From: Rariloculus sp963665575
Lineage (GTDB): Bacteria > Pseudomonadota > Gammaproteobacteria > Steroidobacterales > Rariloculaceae
Length of the DNA stretch: 64,000 nucleotides
Reading direction: 5' to 3'
Assembly (NCBI GenBank): GCA_963665575.2
Contig: CAXXDW010000005.1
Location: 186,001 to 250,000, forward strand
The notes beneath the pieces were generated by a model that saw only the letters and a program-made list of their open reading frames with translations, did no database searches and was not told the DNA's origin. Position 1 is the stretch's first letter. Every line of letters starts with the position of its first letter. Shown in pieces: positions 41,559 through 50,926 of the stretch. The translations under genes were made by a program, and so were the position numbers.

Positions 41559-44114
41559 CTAGAAGTTGACCGTCAACGAGATGCCCGCTTCGCGAGGACG
41601 CGACACGGTAGCGAAGTTGTAACCCCAGATCCCGTGGAAGAAACCTGAGTTCAACATGTACTCGTTGGTCAGGTTGGTGCCGAAAACGGACATTTGCCAG
41701 TTGCCTGCGCCCGGCGTGTAGGTGACGCGGGCGTTGAGAACGCCCCAGTCGCCGCTCTCGTCGATGCCGGCGGGAACGGGTCCGCCATTCTTCGGTCCGT
41801 ACCAGTCCATCCGCAGGAAGTTGAGCGAACGCCAGAATTTGTCTGAGTAAGCGTAATCGACGCGTGTCGTCACACTACCTCCGTCGCTGAGGCTCGCATC
41901 GTATTGGATGCCCACGTTGTAGGTGAGGTCGGGCGCTTGCTGAAACTCCGTGTCGAGGCTGATGTCCTGACGCGGCACGCCCGGGGCAACGTAGGTGTAC
42001 CCCGTATCGAGCAGGCCGAGGTTGAAGTTGAGCATCAGCGAATCGGTCGGTACGACCGTGACCTCAAGCTCAAAACCGCTTGCGTTGGCCTCGCCGACGT
42101 TCTGGGTCGCAAGCGACGTCAACTCGTTGCCGTCCTGGTCGCGGACAACGCCGGCGTTCTGGATGTTGAGCCAGTCGGAATCGAAATACGTCGCGTTCAC
42201 GCGCAGCAGGCCGTTCATGAGATCGGCGCGGATACCGATCTCGGTGTTCTCGATGATCTGCGGATCGTACGGGAAGTACTGATTCACGCCTGCGCCACCC
42301 ACCTGGGCGGAGTCGACGCCGCCGGAGTCGAACCCTTCCGAGTAGCTGAAGTAGCCCATGACGTTGTCGGTGAACTGCATCTGCAGCGCCGCCTTGTACG
42401 TGTCCTGGTCGAACGAGACAGCCTGGTCGGGAGTGAGTGTCGTGGGACGCGTGCCGGCGAACGGATCGCCGTGCGTGTGCAGCCTGTTGCCGGTCTTGAG
42501 CCTTGGTGCGGTGACGCCGGGAATCCGGGCCAGGTCGCCGCTCTCTTCGTTCTGATCGTGCTGGCGAATACCGAGCGTGAGATCCAGCCTGTCCGTCAGT
42601 GCGATCGTGGCTTCGCCGAATACGGCCCAACCGTCCTGCTCCGAGTATTGCAGGCGGTCGTACGCGAAAGCGTCCATCGTGAACGCCGCAACGAACTGAC
42701 ACGTGGTGAGGCCGGTTTCTGCACTTGGGCGGTTAAAGAAAAACGGCCGAAGAACCGGTGTATCCGCAGGGGCGTGCATCACGCAACGATCCGAGGCGAA
42801 TACATCCGACAGCAACAGCTCCGGTCTTTCCTCGCCTTGCAGTACGCGGAATTCGTCGAGTGTGAAGCGGGCGTTTCGATTGCGCGACTCCTGCTCCCAG
42901 TAGTAGACGCCGGCCACCCAGCTCACTCGGTCGTTGCCGCCGCTGATCTGGATCTCTTCGCTGAAAACCTCGAGATCGGTGCGGATGATGTCTTCGACGA
43001 GCACGTAGTCGCTGTTTTCCCAGTCGACGTTGATGTCGCTCCTGACCTTTGTTATCCCGCTCAGCGACTGCACGCTGATGTTGTCCGTGATGTCCACGTT
43101 GATGTCGAGCGTGGTCTGGCCGCGCCGGATGTGCGACGGCAGCGTCACGTTCGAGCGGTTCTCCCATTGGCCGACCACGCCGCCCGGGTAGCCCGCCTCA
43201 AAGTGCTCGGCGTCGAAGGGGTCGATGTCCAGAGTGACGCCGCGCTTCGCCGCGCCTTCGACCGCCAGCCCGTAAAACTGGGCGGGAATCACGCCCCAGG
43301 TCTGAACGGGCGGGACATCGCCTCCGGGGCCCGGGATAAGCGCCGTGTCCCAGATGCCGTTCTGGATGCGCGGTTCGGTGAACCACACCTCGTCCTCGGA
43401 GTGAGTCAGACGAATGTCCACGGTGTCGGACGGCGTCCAGACCATATCGCCGCGGTAGACGTTCTGGTCGATATCGCCGAACTGGTGGTCGATCGTCAAT
43501 CCCTGGATGTAGCCGCCTCGATACAGGCTCGAGGCCGTCCACTTCGTCCGGAAATTGTCCGACAACGGCACATCGAGGGACACCTTGGCGTCGCGGCGAT
43601 CGTTCGAACCGGTAGTCGCGGTGACGCTGCCGCCGAACTCTTCACCGGGTCGCCGCGTCCAGACACGAATCGCGCCGCCGACCGCGTCGCGGCCGTAGGT
43701 CGTGCCCTGCGGGCCGCGCAGCACCTCGATGCGGTCGACATCGACGAGGTCCTGAATCAGGAAGCCGTTGGTGTTCACCTGCCAGACGCCGTCGACGAAC
43801 ATGCCGACGTTCGGCAGCCCGCGAACCCGGAACTGCGTGCCGAAGGTTCCGGCACCGCCACCCTGGATGTTGAGGTTCGGTATGTAGTTGCCGACGTCCT
43901 CGAGGCTGTCGAGGCCCTGCAGTTCGAGATTGTCCCCCGTGATGGCGACGATCGACACCGGAACTTCCTGGAGGTCCTGCTCACGGCGTGTTGCCGTGAC
44001 GACGATCTCCTCAAGGCCGCCTGCCTCCTGCGCGCCAGTGAGTTGCGGCGCGAGAGAAGCCGCCGGCGCTCCCAGTGCGGCGGCGATGGCGATGGCCAGG
44101 GTATTGCGTTTCAT
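41559..44114 (-). CDS. TonB-dependent outer-membrane receptor
   Basis: 851 residues. Leader, then the TonB-box-like EEIVVTATRREQDLQEVP, a plug (LQGLDSLEDVGNYIPNLNIQGG, IEVLRGPQGTTYGRDAVGGAIRVWT) and a barrel ending SLTVNF. The RGPQGTTYGR pattern is common in receptors of the iron/vitamin/oligosaccharide superfamily. ATG 44114 has a GGGAG ribosome site; earlier in-frame starts were discarded. The ligand is not deducible. Followed by a clear terminator. Confidence 0.92.
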   Translation of the reverse strand: MKRNTLAIAIAAALGAPAASLAPQLTGAQEAGGLEEIVVTATRREQDLQEVPVSIVAITGDNLELQGLDSLEDVGNYIPNLNIQGGGAGTFGTQFRVRGLPNVGMFVDGVWQVNTNGFLIQDLVDVDRIEVLRGPQGTTYGRDAVGGAIRVWTRRPGEEFGGSVTATTGSNDRRDAKVSLDVPLSDNFRTKWTASSLYRGGYIQGLTIDHQFGDIDQNVYRGDMVWTPSDTVDIRLTHSEDEVWFTEPRIQNGIWDTALIPGPGGDVPPVQTWGVIPAQFYGLAVEGAAKRGVTLDIDPFDAEHFEAGYPGGVVGQWENRSNVTLPSHIRRGQTTLDINVDITDNISVQSLSGITKVRSDINVDWENSDYVLVEDIIRTDLEVFSEEIQISGGNDRVSWVAGVYYWEQESRNRNARFTLDEFRVLQGEERPELLLSDVFASDRCVMHAPADTPVLRPFFFNRPSAETGLTTCQFVAAFTMDAFAYDRLQYSEQDGWAVFGEATIALTDRLDLTLGIRQHDQNEESGDLARIPGVTAPRLKTGNRLHTHGDPFAGTRPTTLTPDQAVSFDQDTYKAALQMQFTDNVMGYFSYSEGFDSGGVDSAQVGGAGVNQYFPYDPQIIENTEIGIRADLMNGLLRVNATYFDSDWLNIQNAGVVRDQDGNELTSLATQNVGEANASGFELEVTVVPTDSLMLNFNLGLLDTGYTYVAPGVPRQDISLDTEFQQAPDLTYNVGIQYDASLSDGGSVTTRVDYAYSDKFWRSLNFLRMDWYGPKNGGPVPAGIDESGDWGVLNARVTYTPGAGNWQMSVFGTNLTNEYMLNSGFFHGIWGYNFATVSRPREAGISLTVNF

Positions 44115-44551
44115 GGTTGCTCCCATTGATGTTTGTCGTTGAGATGGAGGTACGGTGTGGTCAGATCGAGTACCGACAGATGGTGTGTCCGGTTCAAAGA
44201 CTTCGGCGGTTGGGTCCGCATACGAAAAATCGACACTATGACGAAACCCCTGCGCTCCCTTTCTAAGCAATCGGGTAATTATGCTTCGTTGTGCGCGCAA
44301 GTCAATCGTCCGGTTTGTCGTTGTAGCCGCGCCACAGGTAGCGTTTCGGCGACCGGCGACCGGCGACCGGACGACAAAACACGTTGGCGAACGCGACGCA
44401 GGGTCCTGCCGTGATCTGCTGGCCGCTGCGAAGTCAGGCGTCTTCGGCACCGCGGGCTTGCGAAACTCCTCGAACGCGCCGCGGCCTGCGGGGAAACCAC
44501 AGTCAGCCGATGATGCTGGTGGGGAACGCGAAGCAGTGGCCGCCAGCGTCG
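44115..44551. other. gene-free interval upstream of the TonB receptor
   Basis: No gene recognised. A short tandem 8-base repeat (units of CGACCGGC) occurs near 44349-44372. It should contain the receptor promoter; no convincing -35/-10 pair can be named. Confidence 0.5.
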
Positions 44552-44833
44552 TTACAAGCTTGCGCCACTCGTCAGGACGACGCCGAGTATCGCCATCATC
44601 AGCGCGTTGGCGGCGATCATGACGCCCACCGCGATCAGGAGGGAACGCGCGATCTCGGCCCTCATTTCGGTGCGACCGGAGTCGATGCGGGCCAGGAACT
44701 CGACATGTACCGCATCGACACGGGCGTGCAAGCCGTCATGGACCGCATCGATGCGGGCCAGCAACGTCGCGATTCCGGCCTCGAAGCGCTCCACGGTCAC
44801 CAGTTGATTGACGGATTGGCCCATCACTTCCAC
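44552..44833 (-). CDS. membrane-anchored coiled-coil protein, DUF1640/CCDC90-like
   Basis: From GTG 44833 the frame encodes 93 residues: a coiled coil with repeated ARIDAVH/ARVDAVH units and a C-terminal helix AEIARSLLIAVGVMIAAN that would cross the membrane. Reading the same frame upstream of the GTG adds FDTLGAARRLKAAGIQAEHAEAI, the typical N-terminus of DUF1640-like proteins, but no standard start codon is present there (an ATC stands where ATG is expected, at 44918-44920). So the gene may be extended to 44920 or may be damaged. Confidence 0.65.
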   Translation of the reverse strand: MEVMGQSVNQLVTVERFEAGIATLLARIDAVHDGLHARVDAVHVEFLARIDSGRTEMRAEIARSLLIAVGVMIAANALMMAILGVVLTSGASL

Positions 44834-45126
44834 GATGGCTTCGGCATGTTCGGCCTGGATGCCCGCAGCCTTGAGCCTTCGGGCAGCGCCCAGTGTATCA
44901 AACGCTGTGTCGGCCGTGATGGAGTCTCGGTGAACCGCTGGGTGCGGGCGTTGGCTCGTGACCCGGTTGCGATATCAGGGTAGCCCGCGAAACCCGCAAT
45001 GAAAGCACCATTTGTGTGCGTATTGCGCGGATTGGCTTCAGGGCCTTGCCACAAGCACTGCGCCGCCCGGGCCTGGCGCTCTCATCGGCGAGCTAGAACC
45101 GGGCTCACGGACAATCGACAAGCGCG

Positions 45127-46872
45127 CTACCGCTCCGGCAGTGCGAAAACGTAGAGCTGGTTGCCGAATCCCGTGCGAAGTTCGGGCGTCAGGCTGCCGA
45201 GGTTGAAGGCGAGTCCCGAGCCGCCCGTGCTGACGGCCACGTACTGCCTGCCGTCAACCTCGTAGGTCGCGGGATAGCCGTTCACGGGCGAGCCGAGGTT
45301 GACCTCCCAGAGAATGTCGCCGTTGTCCTGATTGTAAGCGCGGAACCGCCCGTTCACGTCGCCGCCGAACAACAGCCCGCCGCCTGTCGCTATCAGCGAC
45401 AGCACGCCGGATCGCTGCTCGAACCTCCAGGCGGTCTCGCCCGTCGCGACGGAGATCGCCTCGATCGTGCCGACATCGTCGATGCCGGGTGCGATCAGGT
45501 TACGGTTCCGGATCGCATAGAGATCGTCGAGACTCGGTACCTCGGCAGCCGAGGTCGACATCATGCAGGTGTTCTGCAGTGGGAAATACATCAGCCCCGT
45601 AAGCGGGCTGTAGGTGCCCGCCGGGTAATTCTTGCCGCCCCGCGTGCTCGGACAGATCAGAAGTTCCTGCCCTGCGGCCGTGAAGAGCTTCTCGGGGGCG
45701 ACAGTCGCCGCGCCCGACTCGATGTTTATGCTCGAGATGACGTTCTGCGGCGTCGTCTCCCGGGCCCAGAGAAACTGGCCGGTCTCCCGGTCGAGCGTAT
45801 AGACAATTCCCGTCTTGCCCGGGATGCCGGTGATCACCTTGCGGGTTTCGCCTGGCCTGACCTGCGGGTTGATCCACGTGACCTCGTCGGGATCAGGTGC
45901 GACCTCCGTGTCGATGAGCAACCGTTCGAACGGATGGTCGAGATCCCAGTGATCGACCACATGTTGCAGGTACCAGACGATCTCGCCCGTGTCGCCATCG
46001 AGCGCCAGCGTCGAGTTATGGTAAAGGTGCTGTTCCTGGTTGCCCCCAAGCATGAATTTCGGCGCCGGCGAGGTGACGGACGTGCCGACGTAGATCAGGT
46101 TGAGCTCAGGGTCGAAGCTCGGCACCATCCACATGCCGACGTGCCAGCGCTCCTCGTAGGGCACGTCGCCCCAGCTCTCGTCGCCGGGCTCGCCGGGCCG
46201 CGGGATGGTCCGCGTGCGCCACAGTTCCTCGCCCGTGCGCGCGTCGAATGCCGTGATCACGCAGGCTTCCGGCCCCCCTTCGGGCTCGCAGCTTCTGCCG
46301 GAGATCACCTTGCCGTTCGCGACGATCGGCCCGGAGCTGTTCTTTGCGCCTTCGCGGTAGTCGAGTATGAAACTCTCCCAGGCGAGTTCGCCCGTCGCCG
46401 CATCGATTGCATAGGCGTAGCCGTCGGCGCCGTTGTCGAGAATCACGTTGCCGTGAATCGCGATGTTCCGGTTGGTTGCGGGCGCGGGGAAGTACTCGCC
46501 GACATCGTCGGGCATGCCGCGGTTGTATTCCCAGATCAGATCCCCGCTTGCGGCGTCGATGGCCTGCGTGATGTCGGCCGGATTCGGGAAGTACATGACA
46601 CCGCGATAGACCAGCGGCGTGCCTTCCTGATCGCCGTCGGCCAGCGGGCGGGTCCACACGAGCTGAAGTTCGTTGACATTGTTCCGATCGATCCCGTCGA
46701 GCGGGCTGTAGCCCCAGCTATCGAGCGTTCGCCGCCACATGAGCCAGTCGGCGGGATCCGGGTCCTGCAACATCGCATCGGTGACCGGCACGAAGTCCGA
46801 GTCCTGCGCGAGAGCAGGCAGGGACGCCAACATGCCGGTAACGGCCAATACAAGGGCGGTGAGTCGTCTCAT
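45127..46872 (-). CDS. PQQ-dependent dehydrogenase (quinoprotein alcohol dehydrogenase type)
   Basis: 581 residues, exported (leader ending LPALAQD). The eight-bladed propeller has repeats such as DAASGDLIWEYN and DARTGEELWRTRT, the calcium/PQQ-site region around MWMVPSFDPELNLIYVGT, and WDLDHPFER. There is no haem-c motif, so an external cytochrome should take the electrons. A cytochrome c/propeller protein is divergently transcribed 168 bp away. The vicinal cysteine pair of many methanol/ethanol dehydrogenases is not seen; two separated Cys lie in SCEPEGGPEAC. The substrate is unknown. Start 46872 has GGAG 8 bases ahead. Confidence 0.9.
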   Translation of the reverse strand: MRRLTALVLAVTGMLASLPALAQDSDFVPVTDAMLQDPDPADWLMWRRTLDSWGYSPLDGIDRNNVNELQLVWTRPLADGDQEGTPLVYRGVMYFPNPADITQAIDAASGDLIWEYNRGMPDDVGEYFPAPATNRNIAIHGNVILDNGADGYAYAIDAATGELAWESFILDYREGAKNSSGPIVANGKVISGRSCEPEGGPEACVITAFDARTGEELWRTRTIPRPGEPGDESWGDVPYEERWHVGMWMVPSFDPELNLIYVGTSVTSPAPKFMLGGNQEQHLYHNSTLALDGDTGEIVWYLQHVVDHWDLDHPFERLLIDTEVAPDPDEVTWINPQVRPGETRKVITGIPGKTGIVYTLDRETGQFLWARETTPQNVISSINIESGAATVAPEKLFTAAGQELLICPSTRGGKNYPAGTYSPLTGLMYFPLQNTCMMSTSAAEVPSLDDLYAIRNRNLIAPGIDDVGTIEAISVATGETAWRFEQRSGVLSLIATGGGLLFGGDVNGRFRAYNQDNGDILWEVNLGSPVNGYPATYEVDGRQYVAVSTGGSGLAFNLGSLTPELRTGFGNQLYVFALPER

Positions 46873-47040
46873 CGGGCGTGCTCCATTCATGATCGCGCCG
46901 ATACTATCAGCATTGATTCGGGGATTGGCACGCCGCTCGGGCGGGGAGCAGCCTCGTAAAGGCTGCTTTGCGCTTTGCCCGCTTTACCGGCCATTGCTAC
47001 AGTACGTGGCCCTGCCGGACGGTTCCGAAGCGAGATCGTC

Positions 47041-48789
47041 ATGACGAGAATACTGCTTGTGCTCGGTGCGATGTCGAGCCTCATTTCGATCGTTTTCGCC
47101 CAGGAGCCGGACGAGCTTGCCGAACTCGCCGCGCGCGGCGAGGCCATTTTCCGGCAGCCCGCCGCATGCTGGACTTGTCACGGCGAGGATGCGCTGGGCC
47201 TGATCGGGCCGTCGCTTGCGTTCGGTCCGACGCCCTTCGATATCGACTACCAGTTCAGGTCCAACCCGCAGATGGCGCCGCTGCGCGAACTCCTGCAGCC
47301 GGAGCCCGAGGATCTCGTGGCCGTGTCGGTGTTTCTGCGGACGTTCTTCGGCGCCGAACCCGCGGACATCGATATCGACGGACTCCGCGCGACGCTCAAC
47401 AGCGTGCAGGAGTTCGAGCACGTGCCGGACTACTTTCTGACCGAACGCGACCAGGCACTGGCCGAAGTCGAGACGTTCGAATCGGTGCTGTCGGACTGGC
47501 AACGGCGAGCGAAGACGGGCAGCATCAAGCGCGACTACGAGGTGCGCGAGGTGGCGAGCTTCGAGCCGGGCGAACCGAAGTTCACGCCCGAGCCCGGCAA
47601 GACCTACTTCTACGAGAATCTGAGCACAGGGGGAGCATTTCGCCCTGCCGACGTTGCGCCGCCCGAATCGACGCAGGTCGTTGTCGGCGACGCCGAGACA
47701 AAGGAGATCATCGCGTCCTACGAGCTGGCGCCGGAGCTTCGCGGCGGCGTGCACACGACCGTCATGTCGCCTGACGGCAAATACGTGTACATCATCGGGG
47801 CACGGCCGTTCTCGCAAGGGGAGAGCGCGTTCTCACTGACGACGCCGCAGTCGCTGCTCAAGGTCGACGCGATCACGCTGCAACCGGTCAAGCAGCTCAT
47901 GACCGGCGCTCGCCTGCACCACGGCCAGATCTTCCAGGACCGCTATCTGTTGCTCGACAGCTTCGCGCGCGACAGGGACGGGCTCGACGTCATGCTGTTC
48001 GATCCGCAGACCGACCGGGTCGTTGGCGGCGTGCGCAGTGACGAGCTCGGAGGTTCGCCCTATACCGCATGGACCGACGACGAGTACATTTACCTGCTCA
48101 TGGAGCCGCTCGGGTACGGTACGTCGCTCGGCGACAAGACCTGGTCGGGCTTTCTCGCCGCGGGACAGCTCAGAACCGGCACGTTGACGTCGATGCGGCC
48201 TTTCTGGGTCGCGAGGGTCGATCCGACTACATGGGAAGTCGTCAACGAATACCCGTATCCGGGTTATCGCGGCGACTGGATCGCGTTTGACGCGGCGCGC
48301 GAGCACATGTACATCCCGGCCGGCGGTTCGTCGAATCTCAGCAAGATCAACCTTGCAAGCGGCGAAGTGGTCTGGGCCGCACCGACCGGTATCAGTCCGT
48401 ACGGCGCGAACCTCAACGCCGACGAGAGCGAGATCTGGGTTGCCAACAAGGGCGAGACGACGGGCATGATGGGCAGGACCATCTCGGTGCTTGAAAACGA
48501 AACGGGCCGCTCGCTCGAGACGCTGTTCTCGGGCTACGGCGTTGACCATCTGCTGCTTGCACCCAACGGCCGCGAATTCTGGGCAACGAGCAACAGCGAA
48601 GGCCGCATCTACGTATTCGACGCGGTAACCCGGGAGCAGGCCCACATCATCGACATGCCGAAATTCGCCGCGCCGCATGGCCTGGTCTGGGTGCATTACG
48701 ACGAGAACGGGGAGTCGAGGGTCGTGCGCGACCAGGGCGGTTTTCACAACGGCATCGACCCACGCCTCGGGCGAGCGCTCGACTACTGA
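47041..48789 (+). CDS. cytochrome c / beta-propeller fusion protein
   Basis: 582 residues, exported (leader MTRILLVLGAMSSLISIVFAQ). An N-terminal cytochrome c domain has the haem motif CWTCH at 43-47; a propeller of YVTN-like repeats (TTVMSPDGKYVYIIGA, ISPYGANLNADESEIWVAN, HLLLAPNGREFWAT) follows. The c-domain-plus-propeller plan recalls NirS/NirN-type enzymes, but no d1-haem ligands can be assigned by eye. Divergent from the PQQ dehydrogenase and just upstream of the LigJ-like gene; it may be the electron acceptor of the dehydrogenase. Confidence 0.82.
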   Translation: MTRILLVLGAMSSLISIVFAQEPDELAELAARGEAIFRQPAACWTCHGEDALGLIGPSLAFGPTPFDIDYQFRSNPQMAPLRELLQPEPEDLVAVSVFLRTFFGAEPADIDIDGLRATLNSVQEFEHVPDYFLTERDQALAEVETFESVLSDWQRRAKTGSIKRDYEVREVASFEPGEPKFTPEPGKTYFYENLSTGGAFRPADVAPPESTQVVVGDAETKEIIASYELAPELRGGVHTTVMSPDGKYVYIIGARPFSQGESAFSLTTPQSLLKVDAITLQPVKQLMTGARLHHGQIFQDRYLLLDSFARDRDGLDVMLFDPQTDRVVGGVRSDELGGSPYTAWTDDEYIYLLMEPLGYGTSLGDKTWSGFLAAGQLRTGTLTSMRPFWVARVDPTTWEVVNEYPYPGYRGDWIAFDAAREHMYIPAGGSSNLSKINLASGEVVWAAPTGISPYGANLNADESEIWVANKGETTGMMGRTISVLENETGRSLETLFSGYGVDHLLLAPNGREFWATSNSEGRIYVFDAVTREQAHIIDMPKFAAPHGLVWVHYDENGESRVVRDQGGFHNGIDPRLGRALDY

Positions 48790-48822
48790 GCCGCAATGCG
48801 GCGTGACTGTCAGGGAGGACCG

Positions 48823-49848
48823 ATGATTATCGATTGCCATGGCCACTACACGACGGCTCCGAAGCAGCTCGGCGAATACCGCGAGCGCCAGAAGGCGGAA
48901 CTTGCGCGCGATCCCGACCACGAGGCCGCGAAGGGCACGCTGGACATCAGCGACGCCGAACTGCGCGAGAGCGTCGAAGGCGCGCAACTGAAGCTGCAGA
49001 GCGAGCGCGGGACCGATCTCACGATATTCTCGCCGCGCGCGAGCGGGATGGGCCATCACATCGGCAACCCGACAACGAGCCGCGCCTGGACGGAGCACTG
49101 CAACGACCTGATCTATCGGCTGACGCGGCTGTATCCGGACAACTTCATCGGCGTCGCCCAGTTGCCGCAGTCGCCGGGCGCGCCGCTCGACACGTCGATC
49201 GCCGAACTCGAGCGCTGCGTGAACAAACTCGGCTTTATCGGCTGCAACCTGAACCCGGACACAACCGGCGGTTTCTTCACCGGTCCGGCGCTCGGCGACC
49301 GCTACTGGTACCCGCTCTACGAGAAGATGAGCGAGCTCGAAGTGCCCGCGATGATCCACGTCAGCGGCGCCTGCAACACGCCGTACTTCCAGACCACGGG
49401 TTCGTACTATCTGAGCGCCGACACGATCGCGTTCATGCAGCTCATGACGTCGGAAGTGTTCCTCGACTTCCCGGAGCTGAAGGTCATCATCCCGCACGGC
49501 GGCGGGGCGGTGCCGTTTCACTGGGGGCGATTCCGCGGTCTGGCCGACATGCTGAAGCTGCCGCCGCTTGCCGAAAGCATGATGAACAACGTGTTCTTCG
49601 ACACCTGCGTCTACCATCAGCCCGGCATCGACCTGCTGCTTGAAGTGATTCCGGTCGACAATGTTCTGTTCGCGTCGGAAATGGTCGGCGCCGTTCGCGG
49701 CATCGATCCGGAGACCGGGAACTACTTCGACGACACCAAGCGCTACATCGATTCCAGCACCAAGCTCGACGATGACGATCGCTACAGGATTTTCGAGGGC
49801 AATGCGCGCAGGGTGTATCCGCGGCTCTCGGGGATTCTCGACGGCTGA
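48823..49848 (+). CDS. ligJ: 4-oxalomesaconate hydratase (LigJ-like amidohydrolase)
   Basis: 341 residues, the usual LigJ length. It opens MIIDCHGHYTTAPKQLGEYR with the HxH zinc site, then IPHGGGAVPFHWGRF with another metal His, and FASEMVGAVRGIDP where LigJ-type enzymes have their catalytic Glu. These hydrate 4-oxalomesaconate to 4-carboxy-4-hydroxy-2-oxoadipate in the protocatechuate 4,5-cleavage and gallate pathways. ATG 48823 has GGGAGG upstream. A tautomerase (galD) and an aldolase of the same pathway lie further along the strand. Confidence 0.88.
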   Translation: MIIDCHGHYTTAPKQLGEYRERQKAELARDPDHEAAKGTLDISDAELRESVEGAQLKLQSERGTDLTIFSPRASGMGHHIGNPTTSRAWTEHCNDLIYRLTRLYPDNFIGVAQLPQSPGAPLDTSIAELERCVNKLGFIGCNLNPDTTGGFFTGPALGDRYWYPLYEKMSELEVPAMIHVSGACNTPYFQTTGSYYLSADTIAFMQLMTSEVFLDFPELKVIIPHGGGAVPFHWGRFRGLADMLKLPPLAESMMNNVFFDTCVYHQPGIDLLLEVIPVDNVLFASEMVGAVRGIDPETGNYFDDTKRYIDSSTKLDDDDRYRIFEGNARRVYPRLSGILDG

Positions 49849-49924
49849 GGCCGAGGATGCTCGCTGCCCTTCGCAGCCGAAGGACAGTGCGGTGCCGTAC
49901 TCCCCGCATCCACCACCTGGCGCC

Positions 49925-50761
49925 ATGACACGCGCCATCGATCTTGACGCCTACTTCCGGCGCATCGCCTACGAGGGTCCGCGCAAGCCCGATCTGGCCA
50001 CGTTGCGTGCGCTGCATCTGCTGCATCCCACGGCGATCGCGTTCGAGAACCTGCACACGCTGATGGGCGAGCGCGTCGCCCTCGATCTGCCGTCGCTCGA
50101 GCGCAAGCTCGTCGATGCGAGAAGGGGTGGATATTGCTTCGAACACAATCGATTCTTCGCTGCGGTACTCGCGGCGGTGGGATTCGAGGTCGAGTCCCTG
50201 TCCGCGCGCGTCGTGTTCAACCACGAGGGCGAACCGCTCGGTCCGCGCACGCACATGCTCTTGCGGGTTCAGGTCGACGGACAGCCGCATGTCTGCGATG
50301 TCGGCTTCGGCGGCCTGACGCTGACCGGGCCGCTGATCTTCGAGACCGACATCGAGCAGGCGACGCCACACGAACGGTTCCGCCTGGTCCGCTCGGAGTC
50401 GATCTACAGCCTTGAGGCCCTGCTCGGCGGCGAGTGGCGATCCCTATATCTGTTCGACCTGCAACCGCAGTTGCCGATCGATTTCGAGGTCGCGAATCAT
50501 TTCGTATCGACGCATGCGGATTCGTTTTTCCGGACGTCCCTGATGGCAGCGAGACCGGCGACGGACCGGCGCTACGGGCTATTCGACACTGGCCTGACCG
50601 TGCGTCACGCGGACGGCGCCGTGGAACGCAGCGAGCTTGGATCGGTGCTCGAAATCAAGGACGCTTTATCGGACCTGTTCCGCATCGAACTGCCGAGCGG
50701 CCCCGGGTTCGACGCGGCGCTGGCCGGCATCATCGACCGGGCGCGGTCCGGTGCGCGATAG
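49925..50761 (+). CDS. nat: arylamine N-acetyltransferase
   Basis: 278 residues, cytoplasmic. The catalytic triad is recognisable: Cys71 in RRGGYCFEHN, His110 in GPRTHMLLRV and Asp125 in CDVGFGG. The enzyme acetylates arylamines and hydrazines from acetyl-CoA. It stands between the LigJ-like and tannase-like genes on the same strand, an unusual companion that may handle aromatic amines. Confidence 0.93.
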   Translation: MTRAIDLDAYFRRIAYEGPRKPDLATLRALHLLHPTAIAFENLHTLMGERVALDLPSLERKLVDARRGGYCFEHNRFFAAVLAAVGFEVESLSARVVFNHEGEPLGPRTHMLLRVQVDGQPHVCDVGFGGLTLTGPLIFETDIEQATPHERFRLVRSESIYSLEALLGGEWRSLYLFDLQPQLPIDFEVANHFVSTHADSFFRTSLMAARPATDRRYGLFDTGLTVRHADGAVERSELGSVLEIKDALSDLFRIELPSGPGFDAALAGIIDRARSGAR

Positions 50762-50926
50762 GGCTCGGTTCGGGCCGGACGGCTGCCATGCCAGGCAACG
50801 TTTCCGAGTTGAAGAAAACGTGACGTGTCGAGCGTGCGCAGACGCGGCTTGGGCGCCGCTTGTCCTGGATCGCGAAGCGTGCCTAAACTGGACCCCTTCC
50901 TTGCGGCACACGAAACCGGAGGTCCC

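Noticed and set aside
41904..44129. 741-codon frame antisense to the second TonB receptor
   Set aside because: No family signatures or ribosome site; complement of a well-supported gene.
47833..49938. 701-codon frame antisense to the cytochrome and LigJ-like genes
   Set aside because: Shadow of two sense genes with strong motifs.
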